Assembly: GCA_029432815.1 (NCBI GenBank)
Contig: JAROBA010000005.1
Coordinates: forward strand, 96,942 to 160,941
Reading direction: 5' to 3'
Length of the DNA: 64,000 bases
From: Pontiellaceae bacterium B1224
Lineage (GTDB): Bacteria > Verrucomicrobiota > Kiritimatiellia > Kiritimatiellales > Pontiellaceae
Under the pieces are notes generated by a model. It was not told the DNA's origin. It worked only from the letters and a program-made list of their open reading frames with translations, and did no database searches. The position numbers and the translations under genes were made by a program. Position 1 is the first letter of the stretch; the number at the start of each line of letters is the position of its first letter. Below, piece by piece: positions 51,256 to 61,021 of the stretch.

Positions 51256-54200
51256 TCAGGGATTCCAGATAACCCGGTAAAAGCCGGCGGAGTTGGTGGC
51301 CGGCATCGTGAGCATCAGCGGCGAAGTTTCCAACGAAACAATATTGGTTACCGTTTCCCATTCATTAGTTAAACCCGGCGCCCATTCTACCGTGTAGGAC
51401 TCGCCGGGCTCGCCGGAAAACGGAGTGATGAAATTGCCGTTGGACACCGTGGTGCCTCCATAAATAAACTCGGGCAGATAATGCTTTTCCGCCAGCGTTG
51501 GCGTTCCGAAAATGTCAATTTCCCGTGCGACCACATAGCCGCCCGCGTTTGCATCTTCCGTGATATTGAAAGTAACCGCTTTTACGCCGGATGCCATGAC
51601 GCCGTAAGATTCGTCCGTGAAAGCCACTTTGGTCCAGTAAAAGGAGGTCGGCGAATTTGGGTCCCAGTGGTTCGGTCCGACCAATGTGGCTACTGCTCCA
51701 TCGGTATAGGTCAGAATAATCTCATAACCCTGATTCGCCCGTCCACCAGCGGAGGTATTCCATCCGAAATAGGAAGTGATGCCTGTCAGATCATATCCAT
51801 TTGTATTTACGGACGTATCGAACGTCACCGTCACGGTATTTTCGCTGGACAGTTGCACTTCGCCTGAATCGTTCGAATCGGTGTCTGCATTCCCGAGTGT
51901 TCCATTAAACAGCTGGGCATGCTGAGCCGCTTCATTTCCGCCGGTTGCTGAGCTGCTTTCATACTGCGTCTGCGCCAGATCATTGTTGCTGACGATCGGT
52001 GCGATGGACCATCCGTGGGTTGAAACAGCAATCTCTTTCTTTTCGGCAACAGCAGAGCCGAAGATTTCAACCTCAGCAATGCTCAGGCGTTCGCTGCCTC
52101 GCAGTTGTACGAGCACATAACGCCCTACGGCAGAACCGGTGTTCAACGAAACCATCGGGTTGGGATAGTCGGCCTGATAGGATGTCCAGACGGGATCGCC
52201 GCTTTCATCGAGCACCGTGACATCATAGTTGCTCAGGCGGCTCTGAGAACTAAGGGTACGCCCCCAGATCCGAATTTCAGAAATATCGTACAGTTTTTTC
52301 AGGTCCACCCGCCACCAGGGTTGCGATTCATAGTTGGTGTGTGTCACAGATCCGTTAGCGAAATTACCATCCGTTTTCTGATCAATGGCCAGAGAGGCGA
52401 GGGCCGACAACTTTGAACTTGAATCGTAATAGGTCGAACTCTGGATGGCCTCACCATAGAAGGTCACATTTGAGACCACGCTCCAGTCGTCCGCCGTAAA
52501 ACTGTTGCCGGTGCCGTCATCCGTAATGCTTCCGCAAGATCGCCCGGAGTTGCCGGAACTCGCGTCATCGAGAATCAGCGGATATCCGGTATAATTATTA
52601 ATGACAATACCGTTCGCACCGCGGTTCTCCACCACATCGTACGAACTCTCAATTCGCAGATCGCCACCGACATTTATCTCGAGTTCCTGATCTGGAAATT
52701 GTTCCAATCCTCGGAATGTCAGGTTGTGATCACTTCCGAAAATATAGGCAAAGTGTCGGCTGCCGTTATAATGCTCACCGGTGTACGGCAGGATGGTGAT
52801 GTCCGCCGTCACGCCGCTGTCGGAATCATAATCAACTCCAAAAACCGGACCGTATTGAACATCGCCGCTGCAGTTTTCAATGATGCCTCGACCAATGGCA
52901 TATCCCCGCTCACAACCGATGGTTTTGCAACCGGCAACATATTTAGTGCCCGAGGCGTGCGTCAGGGTTACACCCGTTCTCATATTCACAATCGTGTTGT
53001 CGATGATCGTGGGGTTTGAGGTGCCGCGACTATACGGCACGCCATTAATCACCGTTTCCCCTGCATTGTAGGCGCGGATGCCGCCTTCGCCGGTGCTCTT
53101 CATATAACCGGACGGAAGTCTGTAGCCCCAGGTTGTCAGGAAATCAACATCGTCTGCCGGTGACTCCGTTCCTTCCTCCAGCAGCATATCATCCGTCGAA
53201 CGCATTTCGCCTTCAATATAGCACCCCTCAATCGTTGGATTGTTGGCCGCCTGCATAAACATGGCATGGCCGTAGGTCCGATGAATCAGTGTACAGTTCT
53301 TCGCATGGTTGGATTCTCCGCGAACCAGAAAGGTGCTGTGTTTGTTATGAGAAATAACCGGGCCACCACCTTTACCGAAACAATCTCCATAGCCATACGG
53401 ATATGAACCTCTACTCGTTATATGAAATCCTTCAATCCGGTTATAGGCGCCATCCATAACCACATTAACGCATCCATCGCGGGGATCATCATTCACCGTG
53501 CCGTCATCTATCATCGTCAGGTTTTTCAAGACATTGTAGTTGCCGGTCGTCTCGACCTGATAAACGCCGTTATCGCCGTAATCATTATCGTGCCAAAGGC
53601 CGGAATCGAAATAAATGGTGACTCCCGTAAAATCATAGGTGCTGTAATTCCCCGCAAACTTTAAAACGATGCTATGACTCCACGTTCTGTCCTCAATAGT
53701 CAGCGTTGTTTTATGATTAAAAGTTCCATTTTGAATCGCATTGGCCGCAATGCTATAGGTCCCCGGCGCCAACGTTACATTTACATAACTCTCTGCCAAA
53801 TAGGGTTTCAGAGCCTCCAATGAATCAACCATCACACTTAAATAATGAATCACACTCAGTTCATTCGATGCAGGATTTGGAAGATTGTCTCCGTCTATAT
53901 CTGTAACGGAACTTCGTTTCAAACTGACTGTAACCTCACCATTCAGGTCCGGAATAATCACAACGGTGTAGCTTGAGCCAAAACCTGTTAAGTTGGATGC
54001 AATACCATTTACCACTTCGAAATCACTCAGTTCCAGACCAGTAACCTCCTCACTGAACTCAATTTGAACGGAAAAGTCAGTGTGTGTATCGGAAACTGCC
54101 GTACTCAACGTCGCCACCGGTTGTTCAGTGCCTTCAGAAACATAGGTTGTGATGAGCGTGTTCCCGACATTATTGGATAAGCCCCCCTCGCTGATTACCG

Positions 54201-55092
54201 AATCCGCAGGCAGTGAAACGCTAACATCCCCATTGCTCGCAGGGGTGATATTTATTGCCCAATTCGTTCCTGAGCCACTGAGCCCGGAAGCCGTACCGTT
54301 CACAACCGAAAAATCCGTTGCTTCCAGCCCGGTCACAACTTCTGAAAAGTTGACGGTAACTGAATAAGGTCCGGCAACGGAATCCCCCGCCGCAGTGGAG
54401 AGTATTACAACAGGTCCCACAATCAGTTCACGAAGCTGCAGAGCATTGAATTGGCAGGTGCTGCCACTGTCTAATGCATACATGCTATTTCTGGACCCAA
54501 AAATATCTATCGTCTGAGTTGCATCATCTGCTTTAAAGGTTCCAACAAGGACACCTGCCTGTCCGGCCGGGTTCGTTCTCACGGCACATGCTCCCGCAGA
54601 GCCAGCTGTGACGCTGTCGCTCACACTTTGCGTGCCGTCACCAAAAGCAGTCCAGCGCCCGTCAGTGCCACGGTCATCAATACACATGATCTGCAGTTGA
54701 TACGTCGCTCCCGGCGTAAGCCCGGTTAGAGTAAGGGATGTGAAGTTGTAGTTTCCACCGTTGTAAAAGTTTTCTATGTCGGTGAATTGCCCAGGTCCAA
54801 ATGCATTCGCATAGGCCAAACCTGAGGAAGAGATGGTAACACCATTCTGCGTAACGCCCGCATTCACCGCCTCATTGTTCGCATTGACCCATTCAATACC
54901 ACCGTAGTTCACGCTGGCATTCGCACTGTCGGATGCATTTATAGCAGAAACTAAATCGCCGTCCTGACTAACCCATCCTTCCTGGTTCGAAGCATCAAAT
55001 ACAACCTCCCCGTCGTCCCAGCTAATGAACGCCGCCTGAGCTGCTCCTGTTGCAAGAAGAATACCTGCACCTAAAACCATGTGTTTGATCAT
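51256..55092 (-). CDS. Giant secreted beta-helix protein with lectin-like and Ig-like domains
   Basis: The largest protein of the window, 1278 residues. In order: signal peptide (MVLGAGILLATGAAQA); jelly-roll-like domain (about 22-225); two Ig-like repeats (about 225-410; SVTVNFSEVVTGLEATDFSV and SVQIEFSEEVTGLELSDFEV); SSPYGYGD-family beta-helix (about 420-850; here SRGSYPYGYGDCFGKG, HRTYGHAMFMQAANN, EMRSTDDML, STGEGGIRAYN); F5/8 C domain (about 880-1005; WWRVDLKKLYDISEIRIWGR, LVQLRGSERLSIAEVEIFG); discoidin-like domain shared with the 12323-14118 protein (about 1015-1175); short C-terminal module ending FYRVIWNP. The helix replaces the SSPYGYGD of its relatives with GSYPYGYGD. A multi-anchored lyase- or hydrolase-like enzyme is plausible; no catalytic proof. 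GGAG precedes the start. Confidence 0.85.
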   Translation of the reverse strand: MIKHMVLGAGILLATGAAQAAFISWDDGEVVFDASNQEGWVSQDGDLVSAINASDSANASVNYGGIEWVNANNEAVNAGVTQNGVTISSSGLAYANAFGPGQFTDIENFYNGGNYNFTSLTLTGLTPGATYQLQIMCIDDRGTDGRWTAFGDGTQSVSDSVTAGSAGACAVRTNPAGQAGVLVGTFKADDATQTIDIFGSRNSMYALDSGSTCQFNALQLRELIVGPVVILSTAAGDSVAGPYSVTVNFSEVVTGLEATDFSVVNGTASGLSGSGTNWAINITPASNGDVSVSLPADSVISEGGLSNNVGNTLITTYVSEGTEQPVATLSTAVSDTHTDFSVQIEFSEEVTGLELSDFEVVNGIASNLTGFGSSYTVVIIPDLNGEVTVSLKRSSVTDIDGDNLPNPASNELSVIHYLSVMVDSLEALKPYLAESYVNVTLAPGTYSIAANAIQNGTFNHKTTLTIEDRTWSHSIVLKFAGNYSTYDFTGVTIYFDSGLWHDNDYGDNGVYQVETTGNYNVLKNLTMIDDGTVNDDPRDGCVNVVMDGAYNRIEGFHITSRGSYPYGYGDCFGKGGGPVISHNKHSTFLVRGESNHAKNCTLIHRTYGHAMFMQAANNPTIEGCYIEGEMRSTDDMLLEEGTESPADDVDFLTTWGYRLPSGYMKSTGEGGIRAYNAGETVINGVPYSRGTSNPTIIDNTIVNMRTGVTLTHASGTKYVAGCKTIGCERGYAIGRGIIENCSGDVQYGPVFGVDYDSDSGVTADITILPYTGEHYNGSRHFAYIFGSDHNLTFRGLEQFPDQELEINVGGDLRIESSYDVVENRGANGIVINNYTGYPLILDDASSGNSGRSCGSITDDGTGNSFTADDWSVVSNVTFYGEAIQSSTYYDSSSKLSALASLAIDQKTDGNFANGSVTHTNYESQPWWRVDLKKLYDISEIRIWGRTLSSQSRLSNYDVTVLDESGDPVWTSYQADYPNPMVSLNTGSAVGRYVLVQLRGSERLSIAEVEIFGSAVAEKKEIAVSTHGWSIAPIVSNNDLAQTQYESSSATGGNEAAQHAQLFNGTLGNADTDSNDSGEVQLSSENTVTVTFDTSVNTNGYDLTGITSYFGWNTSAGGRANQGYEIILTYTDGAVATLVGPNHWDPNSPTSFYWTKVAFTDESYGVMASGVKAVTFNITEDANAGGYVVAREIDIFGTPTLAEKHYLPEFIYGGTTVSNGNFITPFSGEPGESYTVEWAPGLTNEWETVTNIVSLETSPLMLTMPATNSAGFYRVIWNP
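52702..52716. repeat. Dispersed palindrome, one mismatch
   Basis: TTCCAATCCTCGGAA, inside the beta-helix part of the 51256-55092 gene. Confidence 0.5.
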
Positions 55093-55230
55093 TTGTATCT
55101 CCAGTTTTTAAAAGATGTTACACCCATAGACTCAATCCGGCCTGATTCGTTCAGCCAGATAACCGGCACACTCGCGCATCGCCTCTTTTAAGCATCTATA
55201 ACATGGTTCCTCGAATCCGCAACTTTGCCC

Positions 55231-55250
55231 AAGGTTTCCAATGAAACCTT
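55231..55250 (-). terminator. Weak hairpin after the alpha/beta hydrolase gene
   Basis: AAGGTTTC-4 nt-GAAACCTT, 44 bp after the stop at 55294. There is no T-tract, so termination is uncertain. Confidence 0.3.
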
Positions 55251-55276
55251 ACATAATCTTAAATTCAGCGCCGCGT

Positions 55277-55291
55277 TTCCAATGATTGGAA
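55277..55291. repeat. Dispersed palindrome, perfect copy
   Basis: TTCCAATGATTGGAA, two bases after the stop codon of the alpha/beta hydrolase gene. The same sequence occurs at 6035-6049. Confidence 0.85.
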
Positions 55292-55293
55292 AC

Positions 55294-56097
55294 TCAACGC
55301 TCAGTATGTCGGAGGATAAAATCAACAATGGGTTCCGGGTTTTCAAGACTGTGCGGGTGATGCCCCACCCCCGGCTTATGGATCACCTCAATGGAGCCTC
55401 CGAATTTTTTATAGCGGGTTTCGATCACCGCGGTATTTTCAGCCACCGGGACCACGTCGTCAGCATCCCCGACCACGTGCAGCAGCGGGACACCGGCATC
55501 GGCCAGCGGCTTCAGCGTATCCACCGGATTCTGCGCATAGACCAAGGCCTCCTCTTCGGACAATCCATAGACTTCCAGACATTGTTTCCACTCTTTGGAA
55601 GCGCTCTTTCCACCGGGCCAGCTTGCGATATTGCACACGGGTGCGTCCGCATAAATGCAGGCGACCTTTTCGGGTTTTTTTGAAGCCCAGTTATAGATGA
55701 TCAATCCGCCGCGCGACATACCCTCCAGCGCGGGCTTTTTTGAAAATCCCTTGTCGGCAGTTAAAAATTTATAAAAAGCATCCCAGCGCGCAACCGCTTC
55801 GGGAGAGCCATACAGTCCGCTCACATCAACATAGGCGATATGAAATCCTTGATTGAGCAACGCAATATCCACCTGTGGCTGATGACCGAAAAACCGTGCG
55901 CGCCAAACCCAGGGGGTTCCCGCTACCACCTCTTTCGGCACCACCACTTTGCATTGGAGTTCACCCACCTGAAAATCATATTGGTCGAATCCATGGAAAT
56001 TGGATTTTTCCCCGAGCCATTCCTCGGCTTGTGATACAGCGACCGATGCAATGCCGAAAAATATAACGGCGCACCACGTTCCAAAAAACTGATTCAT
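55294..56097 (-). CDS. Secreted alpha/beta hydrolase
   Basis: About 267 residues from the ATG at 56097 (AAGGAAAA upstream); an in-frame start at 56160 lacks such a site. A signal peptide (WCAVIFFGIASVAVSQA) precedes an alpha/beta-hydrolase fold related to dienelactone-hydrolase/S9-type esterases. WVWRARFFGHQPQVDIALLNQGFHIAYVDV is the N-terminal strand region. The nucleophile elbow is EGMSRGG (Ser), the acid residue probably VVGDADDVVPV, and the histidine is in KPGVGHHPHSLENP. Such proteins beside glycosidases commonly remove acyl groups from sugars. It shares strand and spacing with the sulfatase/fucosidase group upstream and may belong to the same transcription unit. Confidence 0.85.
   Translation of the reverse strand: MNQFFGTWCAVIFFGIASVAVSQAEEWLGEKSNFHGFDQYDFQVGELQCKVVVPKEVVAGTPWVWRARFFGHQPQVDIALLNQGFHIAYVDVSGLYGSPEAVARWDAFYKFLTADKGFSKKPALEGMSRGGLIIYNWASKKPEKVACIYADAPVCNIASWPGGKSASKEWKQCLEVYGLSEEEALVYAQNPVDTLKPLADAGVPLLHVVGDADDVVPVAENTAVIETRYKKFGGSIEVIHKPGVGHHPHSLENPEPIVDFILRHTER
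55586..55600. repeat. Dispersed palindrome, one mismatch
   Basis: TTCCACTCTTTGGAA, inside the alpha/beta hydrolase gene (SKEWKQ). Confidence 0.55.
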
Positions 56098-56276
56098 GCG
56101 ATTTTCCTTTTCAATGTCGGCCTTGCAGGCGATGAAAGATGATTTCCCAAGTGCCACCACTTATTATCATTCTGCGACTGCATTAGGCACAGAAATCTTT
56201 CTCGCTTCCTATTAGAGCACCTATTCAGTGCCCCATGTCTGATCCGCAATACCCACTCACACCGGCGACCGGCAAT

Positions 56277-56816
56277 TTAATATCGCGTGCGGGGCGGCTG
56301 CGTGGGATAGACCCGATTGCACTGCTTGTCCATGTAGTTGCCCGGCTTCAGTTTTTCCAGGTTTTTTATCAGGCGGTCAGTAGATGCTTCCATCGCAATT
56401 ATTTCATCGCGTTCGTCCGTCACGATGACAACATACCTGGAATGAAGCGGGTCTTCTGATGATCCAGCAGAATGTATTTCTTGCCCGAGCCGTTCCTGCC
56501 CAATGGCAAAAAACTCGACCCCCAGTTCATGATGGTAGTCACCGGCACTGGTCTGCCTAAGCTTTACACCGTAGTGCGTACGCGTTTCCGGAACCCGGAT
56601 ATCAGACGAAGTACTGATGTGCTCCATCACAAATGTTTTCTGCCGGTTCTTTTTCGTGAAGGTAATGTTGAACTTCGGCGGGCGCGCTAATTCGATATAG
56701 ACTTGGTCTTCCTCGGACAGTTGCTCGACGGGGATTTTAACCGTTTGTTCATTAGCTCTTACCGATAGAAAACAAGTTTGCAGCAGTGCCATCAGGATTA
56801 AATGGCTCATTTTCAT
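56277..56816 (-). CDS. Small secreted protein with an SHD1-like motif
   Basis: A 179-residue protein with a signal peptide (LILMALLQTCFLSVRA). Right after cleavage comes VKIPVEQLSEEDQVYIELAR, which resembles the SHD1-like motif (V-x-L-x-x-L-S-x-x-D-x-x-Y-V) common in secreted proteins of Planctomycetes and Verrucomicrobia. The remainder (FNITFTKKNRQKTFVMEH, HYGVKLRQTSAGDYHHELGVEFFAIGQ, SRYVVIVTDERDEIIAMEAS) looks beta-rich; I know no family for it. It starts 9 bp after the sulfatase stop and is probably co-transcribed. Function unknown. Confidence 0.7.
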   Translation of the reverse strand: MKMSHLILMALLQTCFLSVRANEQTVKIPVEQLSEEDQVYIELARPPKFNITFTKKNRQKTFVMEHISTSSDIRVPETRTHYGVKLRQTSAGDYHHELGVEFFAIGQERLGQEIHSAGSSEDPLHSRYVVIVTDERDEIIAMEASTDRLIKNLEKLKPGNYMDKQCNRVYPTQPPRTRY

Positions 56817-56824
56817 TATGTATT

Positions 56825-58549
56825 TTACCTAGAAGCATTCAAATCCGGTCGTTCTGAGTCCAGTTCGCTTAATAGGATACGTTTTAAGAACGATACTTTT
56901 TCCGGATATTGAGCACTGAGGTCATGACGTTCCTCATTATCTTCATTCAGGTTATAGAGCTGAAATTGATCTTTCTCCCGATCAACTTCTACCAGCTTCC
57001 AACCGTCACGATGAAGCAAGCAAGTGCGCCCCATCTTGTTGAAACGATTATTGACGATGACATAATCATGCGCTTTTTCCTGAGCTTGGCCCAACAGCGT
57101 TGGTAAGTAGGACAAACTATCTTTGCCCGGCGGAATATCTACGCCAACCAATTCAGCCAAGGTGGCCATAAAATCATAATGGGTGCTGAGATGATCTGTT
57201 TTCGAGCCCGGCGCAATCTTGCCCGGCCAACGAACGATGAGCGGACACTGAATGCCGCCTTGGTAAGTCGTGCGCTTAATACCGGCACGTCCTCCCGCAC
57301 CATCAAAAACATCGCCGCTTTCGGACGTGCGCCACTTGTTATCCGTTAAGTTTGTTTTTTCGCCCTTCGCATTTCGTTTAAAGCAGGTATTTTTCGGACC
57401 GTAATAGAGCTCGTGACCGTTATCGGAAGTAAACAGGACGATGGTGTTGTCATCAATACCCTGCGCTTTCAGCTCCTGCATAATCAGGCCGACGTGGTCA
57501 TCGAGCATTTTGACCATCGAACCATACTTTTTCTCTGCCAGTGACAGCCCGGGCATTTCGGCAAAGTCCGAATGCAGTTCGGGAATCGCCACCGGTCCGT
57601 GCGGAAGCTGCGTGGGATGATAGAGAAAAAACGGCTCATCCTTGTGCTCCCGAATATAGTTAAGAATTCCTTCGATAAAGACATGTTGCGAATAGGTTTC
57701 ACCACCGGAGCCAACTGGTTCGTTTCCCTTTTCCGACATTTTGGCGCAGTTCGCTTTCGTGTTGCCCTTGAGAAAAAACTTTTCTCCGTTGCGCCAAAGA
57801 TAAGGTGGATAAAAACCATGGCAGCGTGTGTGGCTGAAAAATCCTTCGTAATACTCCCAGCCAAAGCGGGTCACCCGCTCATGATTGGTCAGGAACCCCA
57901 CATCCAGCTTACCGAACTGCGCGGTTTTGTATCCCGCCTGCTGTGCCACCTGCGCAAGGAAGATTTCGTTATCAGGAATCGGTTGGGAGGTTTCGTCCAC
58001 CTTGGCCTTGAATCGCGTCGAGTATTCCGGTTCAGGAACCTTCTGCTTATCCATATCTATTAACAGTCCGGCACCATTGTGTTTCCAGCCGCCGATTCGG
58101 CCATCGTGCATTCCGCTCAACAGGGTCCAGCGGGATACGGCACAGAAAACGCCACCGTAGTAATTATTAAACTGCATGCCCTCCGCGGCCAACCGGTCGA
58201 TGTTCGGCGTTTTAATCAACTGCTGGCCATACGATCCCAATAGGCCGATGCCCAGATCGTCGGCATTAATCAGGATAATATTGGGCCGTTCCGGCTGTGA
58301 TGCAGCATTCGCATGTGCGGGAGAGATCAGTAGGCTCAAGACCGCCAACATACAAATGACAGCTTGTAGGGCTGGAACGGTTGAGCTTGCGAGACCTTCC
58401 AGCCGCTCGCGCAGGGTTGCGGCGGGACGCGAAGCGAGGTCGGCCGCAGGCGACCCAACGTTTCGTTCCTCAACCATTCCCGCCCTACAATTGGACCGTC
58501 TAAAACTTCCACACATTGGAACCCGCACTCTTTTCAACATCCATTTCAT
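56825..58549 (-). CDS. Sulfatase with unusual CAVSR motif and an inserted repeat in its leader
   Basis: About 574 residues from ATG 58549 (AAGG at 8 bp); GTG 58558 is less likely. Arylsulfatase-type S1 features: NIILINADDLGIG (metal Asp pair), TPNIDRLAAEGMQF, AQFGKLDVGFL, HPTQLPHGPV and LFTSDNGHELYYG. The expected formylglycine motif is CAVSRWTLLSG: the third position is Val, whereas known sulfatases have Pro or Ala (CxPSR or CxASR). The rest of the active site looks intact. A 127-bp repeat (58364-58490) is read through in frame near the N-terminus, so the hydrophobic leader (AVICMLAVLSLLISPAHANA) begins only at about residue 62. It may have split the original signal peptide, or translation may start further in. 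The gene follows the GH95 gene by 10 bp. Confidence 0.85.
   Translation of the reverse strand: MKWMLKRVRVPMCGSFRRSNCRAGMVEERNVGSPAADLASRPAATLRERLEGLASSTVPALQAVICMLAVLSLLISPAHANAASQPERPNIILINADDLGIGLLGSYGQQLIKTPNIDRLAAEGMQFNNYYGGVFCAVSRWTLLSGMHDGRIGGWKHNGAGLLIDMDKQKVPEPEYSTRFKAKVDETSQPIPDNEIFLAQVAQQAGYKTAQFGKLDVGFLTNHERVTRFGWEYYEGFFSHTRCHGFYPPYLWRNGEKFFLKGNTKANCAKMSEKGNEPVGSGGETYSQHVFIEGILNYIREHKDEPFFLYHPTQLPHGPVAIPELHSDFAEMPGLSLAEKKYGSMVKMLDDHVGLIMQELKAQGIDDNTIVLFTSDNGHELYYGPKNTCFKRNAKGEKTNLTDNKWRTSESGDVFDGAGGRAGIKRTTYQGGIQCPLIVRWPGKIAPGSKTDHLSTHYDFMATLAELVGVDIPPGKDSLSYLPTLLGQAQEKAHDYVIVNNRFNKMGRTCLLHRDGWKLVEVDREKDQFQLYNLNEDNEERHDLSAQYPEKVSFLKRILLSELDSERPDLNASR
58364..58490. mobile_element. 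127-bp MITE/REP-like element with terminal inverted repeats
   Basis: The ends are 22-bp imperfect inverted repeats beginning TTGTAGGGC (58364-58385 with 58469-58490, two mismatches). The inside is very GC-rich with further short dyads. There is no coding capacity for a transposase. It lies inside the sulfatase gene, upstream of the hydrophobic leader, and keeps the frame open. No obvious target-site duplication was seen. Confidence 0.7.
58507..58521. repeat. Dispersed palindrome, one mismatch
   Basis: TTCCACACATTGGAA, near the start of the sulfatase gene, 16 bp from the inserted element. Confidence 0.55.
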
Positions 58550-58559
58550 TCGTGTCACC

Positions 58560-60998
58560 TTATTTCGTGAGGTCCTGCAGATCGATCCGCTCGCCCGCTT
58601 TGGTTTTCAGCTTTATCTCTTTTTTGCCATACCGAACCGTACATGAACTGCCTCGCTTCGAACGCAGGGTTGCGGATACGAGCGTGCCGTTTTTCCAAGT
58701 CATATCCACCTCGAATCCGCCACGCGCCACCAATCCTTTAACTGATCCGTCGGCCCAGACTTTCGGCAACGCCGGAAGGAGAACAATCGTCGGGGTGCCG
58801 CCGTTGGCCTTCTCGTGCGATTGAAGCAGCATTTCCGCAATGCCGGCTGTGGCACCGAAGTTGCCGTCGATCTGGAAAGGAGGATGCACATCGAGCAGAT
58901 TCGGCAGGGTTGATTTTACAAATAGGGCCTGAATATTTTCCGCGCATTGTTCACCATCCAGCAGACGGGCAAAAAAGTTAATGGTCCACGCACGGCTCCA
59001 GCCGGTCCCGGCACCGCCACTGGCTAGACGATGATCAATCGTTTTACGGGCGGCGGCCGCCCATTCCGGTGTGGTGCCGGGAGAGATCTGCCAGGAGGGA
59101 TGCAGTGCATAGAGGTGCGAAATATGACGGTGATCCGGCATAACTTCCACCAGCCCTTCCTGCCATTCCAAAACACGCCCGTCTTCACCAACCTTCACCG
59201 GGTTGGCCAATCTCGACCGGAGGTCTTTCAGCGTCTGGCGAAATGCTTCGTCTTTGTTCAGGATTTCCGATGTCAGGATGGTATGAGTAAACAGCTCATA
59301 GATAATCTGTTGATCCATTGCGGGGCCCATGGACAGGCACGCTTTTTTTGTTCCATCCGGCGCTTTGAAATTGTTCTCCGGTGACGTGGTCGGACCCGAC
59401 ACCAGTTTTCCAGTCTTTGGATCTTCCACCAGGAAATCTATGAAAAATTCGCACGATTCCTTCATAATCGGATAGGCCCGCTCCTCCAGGAATGTGTGAT
59501 CCCCAGTAAACAACCAGTATTCCCAAAACTGACGGATGCACCAGGCGGGCCCCGTGACCCACATACCGTAGCGATTGTTGCCAAACAACCAGGCATTTCC
59601 CCAGATATCAGAAGTATGCCCCGCCACGAAACCATCACAGTCGAACAGCGTCCGGGCCGTCTTTCGTCCGCTGGGAACCAGCGATTCAATAAAATCAAAA
59701 AAGGGTTCGTGGCATTCGGCCAGGTTGCACGGCTGTGTCATCCAGTAGTTCATCTGGATGTTGATATTGATGTGATAGTCCGCATTCCACGGCGGCTTAT
59801 AGCCTTCGGCCCAGAGTCCCTGTAAATTGGTTGCCATCCCCCCCGGACGGGAGCTGGAGATCATCAAATATCGGCCAAAGTTAAAATAGAGGGTAGTGAG
59901 CTGCAGATCCGGCTTTCCACCTTCTTCGAGTGCATCCAGCCGTTCATCGGTAGGCCGTTTAGCAGCATCGGCGCCACCCAGATCCAGTTTTACCCGACGA
60001 TAGAGGCGCTGATGTTCCGCCACATGATCCTTCAGAAGATTCGTATATTTTTTACCTGCCGCGGCAGTCAATTGTTTACGGCTGAGTACCAATGGGTCTG
60101 CACCGCGAAAATCGGTCGCCGCTGTGATGAGAATCACCGCCGAATCAGCTCCTTTGACTTTTAGCGTTCCATTCTCGGTCTTAACCGTTCCACCCTGTGG
60201 AATAATTTTTAGGTGCGCCGCATACTGCACGCCCTCTTTTCCTGAGGGCTTTGTTTTCTTCACAATGCTTTGGCACTTACCGGACATGACCAGGCCGTCA
60301 TTGCCTACCGCTTCAACCTTCGCATGGAACTTACGTTGCAGTGCAGCAGCGAACTCCACCTTTCCGGGCTTATCCGCACTGATGCGAACCACAAGGACCT
60401 CATCCACCGGACTGGAAAATATTTCGCGCAGGTATTTAACCCCATCCACTTCATAGTGCACCCGCGCGACCGCCTGATCGAGATCGAGATCGCGGCGATA
60501 GTTCTTTACTTTTTCCAAGGGTTGGAAGGTCAGCTCAAGATCGCCCAGCATTTGATAGGTGTGGGTGCCCGATGGGAAGCGAGGACTGAGAAACTTGCTC
60601 TGAATCAGCTTTTCGGCACCGGCATAGTTACCCGAGAAAATCATCTCCTGCGCCTGTTTAATCACAGCGGGCCCGTTCGGTTTGTAGTAGTCGATCGCCG
60701 CGCCCGACCAAAGCGAATCCTCGTTCAGCTGGATCCATTCGCGGCTGATACCGCCATAGACCATGCCGCCCAGTCGTCCGTTACCGATCGGCAGCGCCTC
60801 ATTCCAGTTCCGCGCCGGCTGGCGATACCAAAGCGTATCCGTCGACTCCGGCGCATCGGCCTGCCCGATCAGCTCGCTGGCGGATTCCGCCATCAGTTTG
60901 GCCCGATAATCATTCAGCGGCCGCTTGGCTTCGCCATATCCCCACACCTGCACCGTTGCCAACAGTGCCATCGCAATTCCTGTCGCTGGCTTATTCAT
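58560..60998 (-). CDS. Secreted GH95-family glycosidase (alpha-L-fucosidase type)
   Basis: About 812 residues from ATG 60998 (AAGGA upstream); ATG 61013 is an alternative. A signal peptide ([14 protein letters not shown]) precedes the GH95 layout: N-terminal beta-sandwich ([35 protein letters not shown]), then an alpha/alpha-barrel. Catalytic landmarks of the family are visible: [14 protein letters not shown] (the two asparagines that activate water), [11 protein letters not shown] (general acid Glu) and [17 protein letters not shown] (Asp). GH95 members include alpha-1,2-L-fucosidases and some alpha-L-galactosidases. The neighbouring GH29-like enzyme and sulfatase make fucose the likelier target. 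It lies in a run with 23-bp and 10-bp gaps between the SGNH esterase and the sulfatase. Confidence 0.93.
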   Translation of the reverse strand: MNKPATGIAMALLATVQVWGYGEAKRPLNDYRAKLMAESASELIGQADAPESTDTLWYRQPARNWNEALPIGNGRLGGMVYGGISREWIQLNEDSLWSGAAIDYYKPNGPAVIKQAQEMIFSGNYAGAEKLIQSKFLSPRFPSGTHTYQMLGDLELTFQPLEKVKNYRRDLDLDQAVARVHYEVDGVKYLREIFSSPVDEVLVVRISADKPGKVEFAAALQRKFHAKVEAVGNDGLVMSGKCQSIVKKTKPSGKEGVQYAAHLKIIPQGGTVKTENGTLKVKGADSAVILITAATDFRGADPLVLSRKQLTAAAGKKYTNLLKDHVAEHQRLYRRVKLDLGGADAAKRPTDERLDALEEGGKPDLQLTTLYFNFGRYLMISSSRPGGMATNLQGLWAEGYKPPWNADYHININIQMNYWMTQPCNLAECHEPFFDFIESLVPSGRKTARTLFDCDGFVAGHTSDIWGNAWLFGNNRYGMWVTGPAWCIRQFWEYWLFTGDHTFLEERAYPIMKESCEFFIDFLVEDPKTGKLVSGPTTSPENNFKAPDGTKKACLSMGPAMDQQIIYELFTHTILTSEILNKDEAFRQTLKDLRSRLANPVKVGEDGRVLEWQEGLVEVMPDHRHISHLYALHPSWQISPGTTPEWAAAARKTIDHRLASGGAGTGWSRAWTINFFARLLDGEQCAENIQALFVKSTLPNLLDVHPPFQIDGNFGATAGIAEMLLQSHEKANGGTPTIVLLPALPKVWADGSVKGLVARGGFEVDMTWKNGTLVSATLRSKRGSSCTVRYGKKEIKLKTKAGERIDLQDLTK
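60513..60527. repeat. Dispersed palindrome, perfect copy
   Basis: TTCCAAGGGTTGGAA, inside the GH95 gene (encodes FQPLE). Confidence 0.85.
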
Positions 60999-61021
60999 GT
61001 AACCGTCCTTCATTAAGCTTA

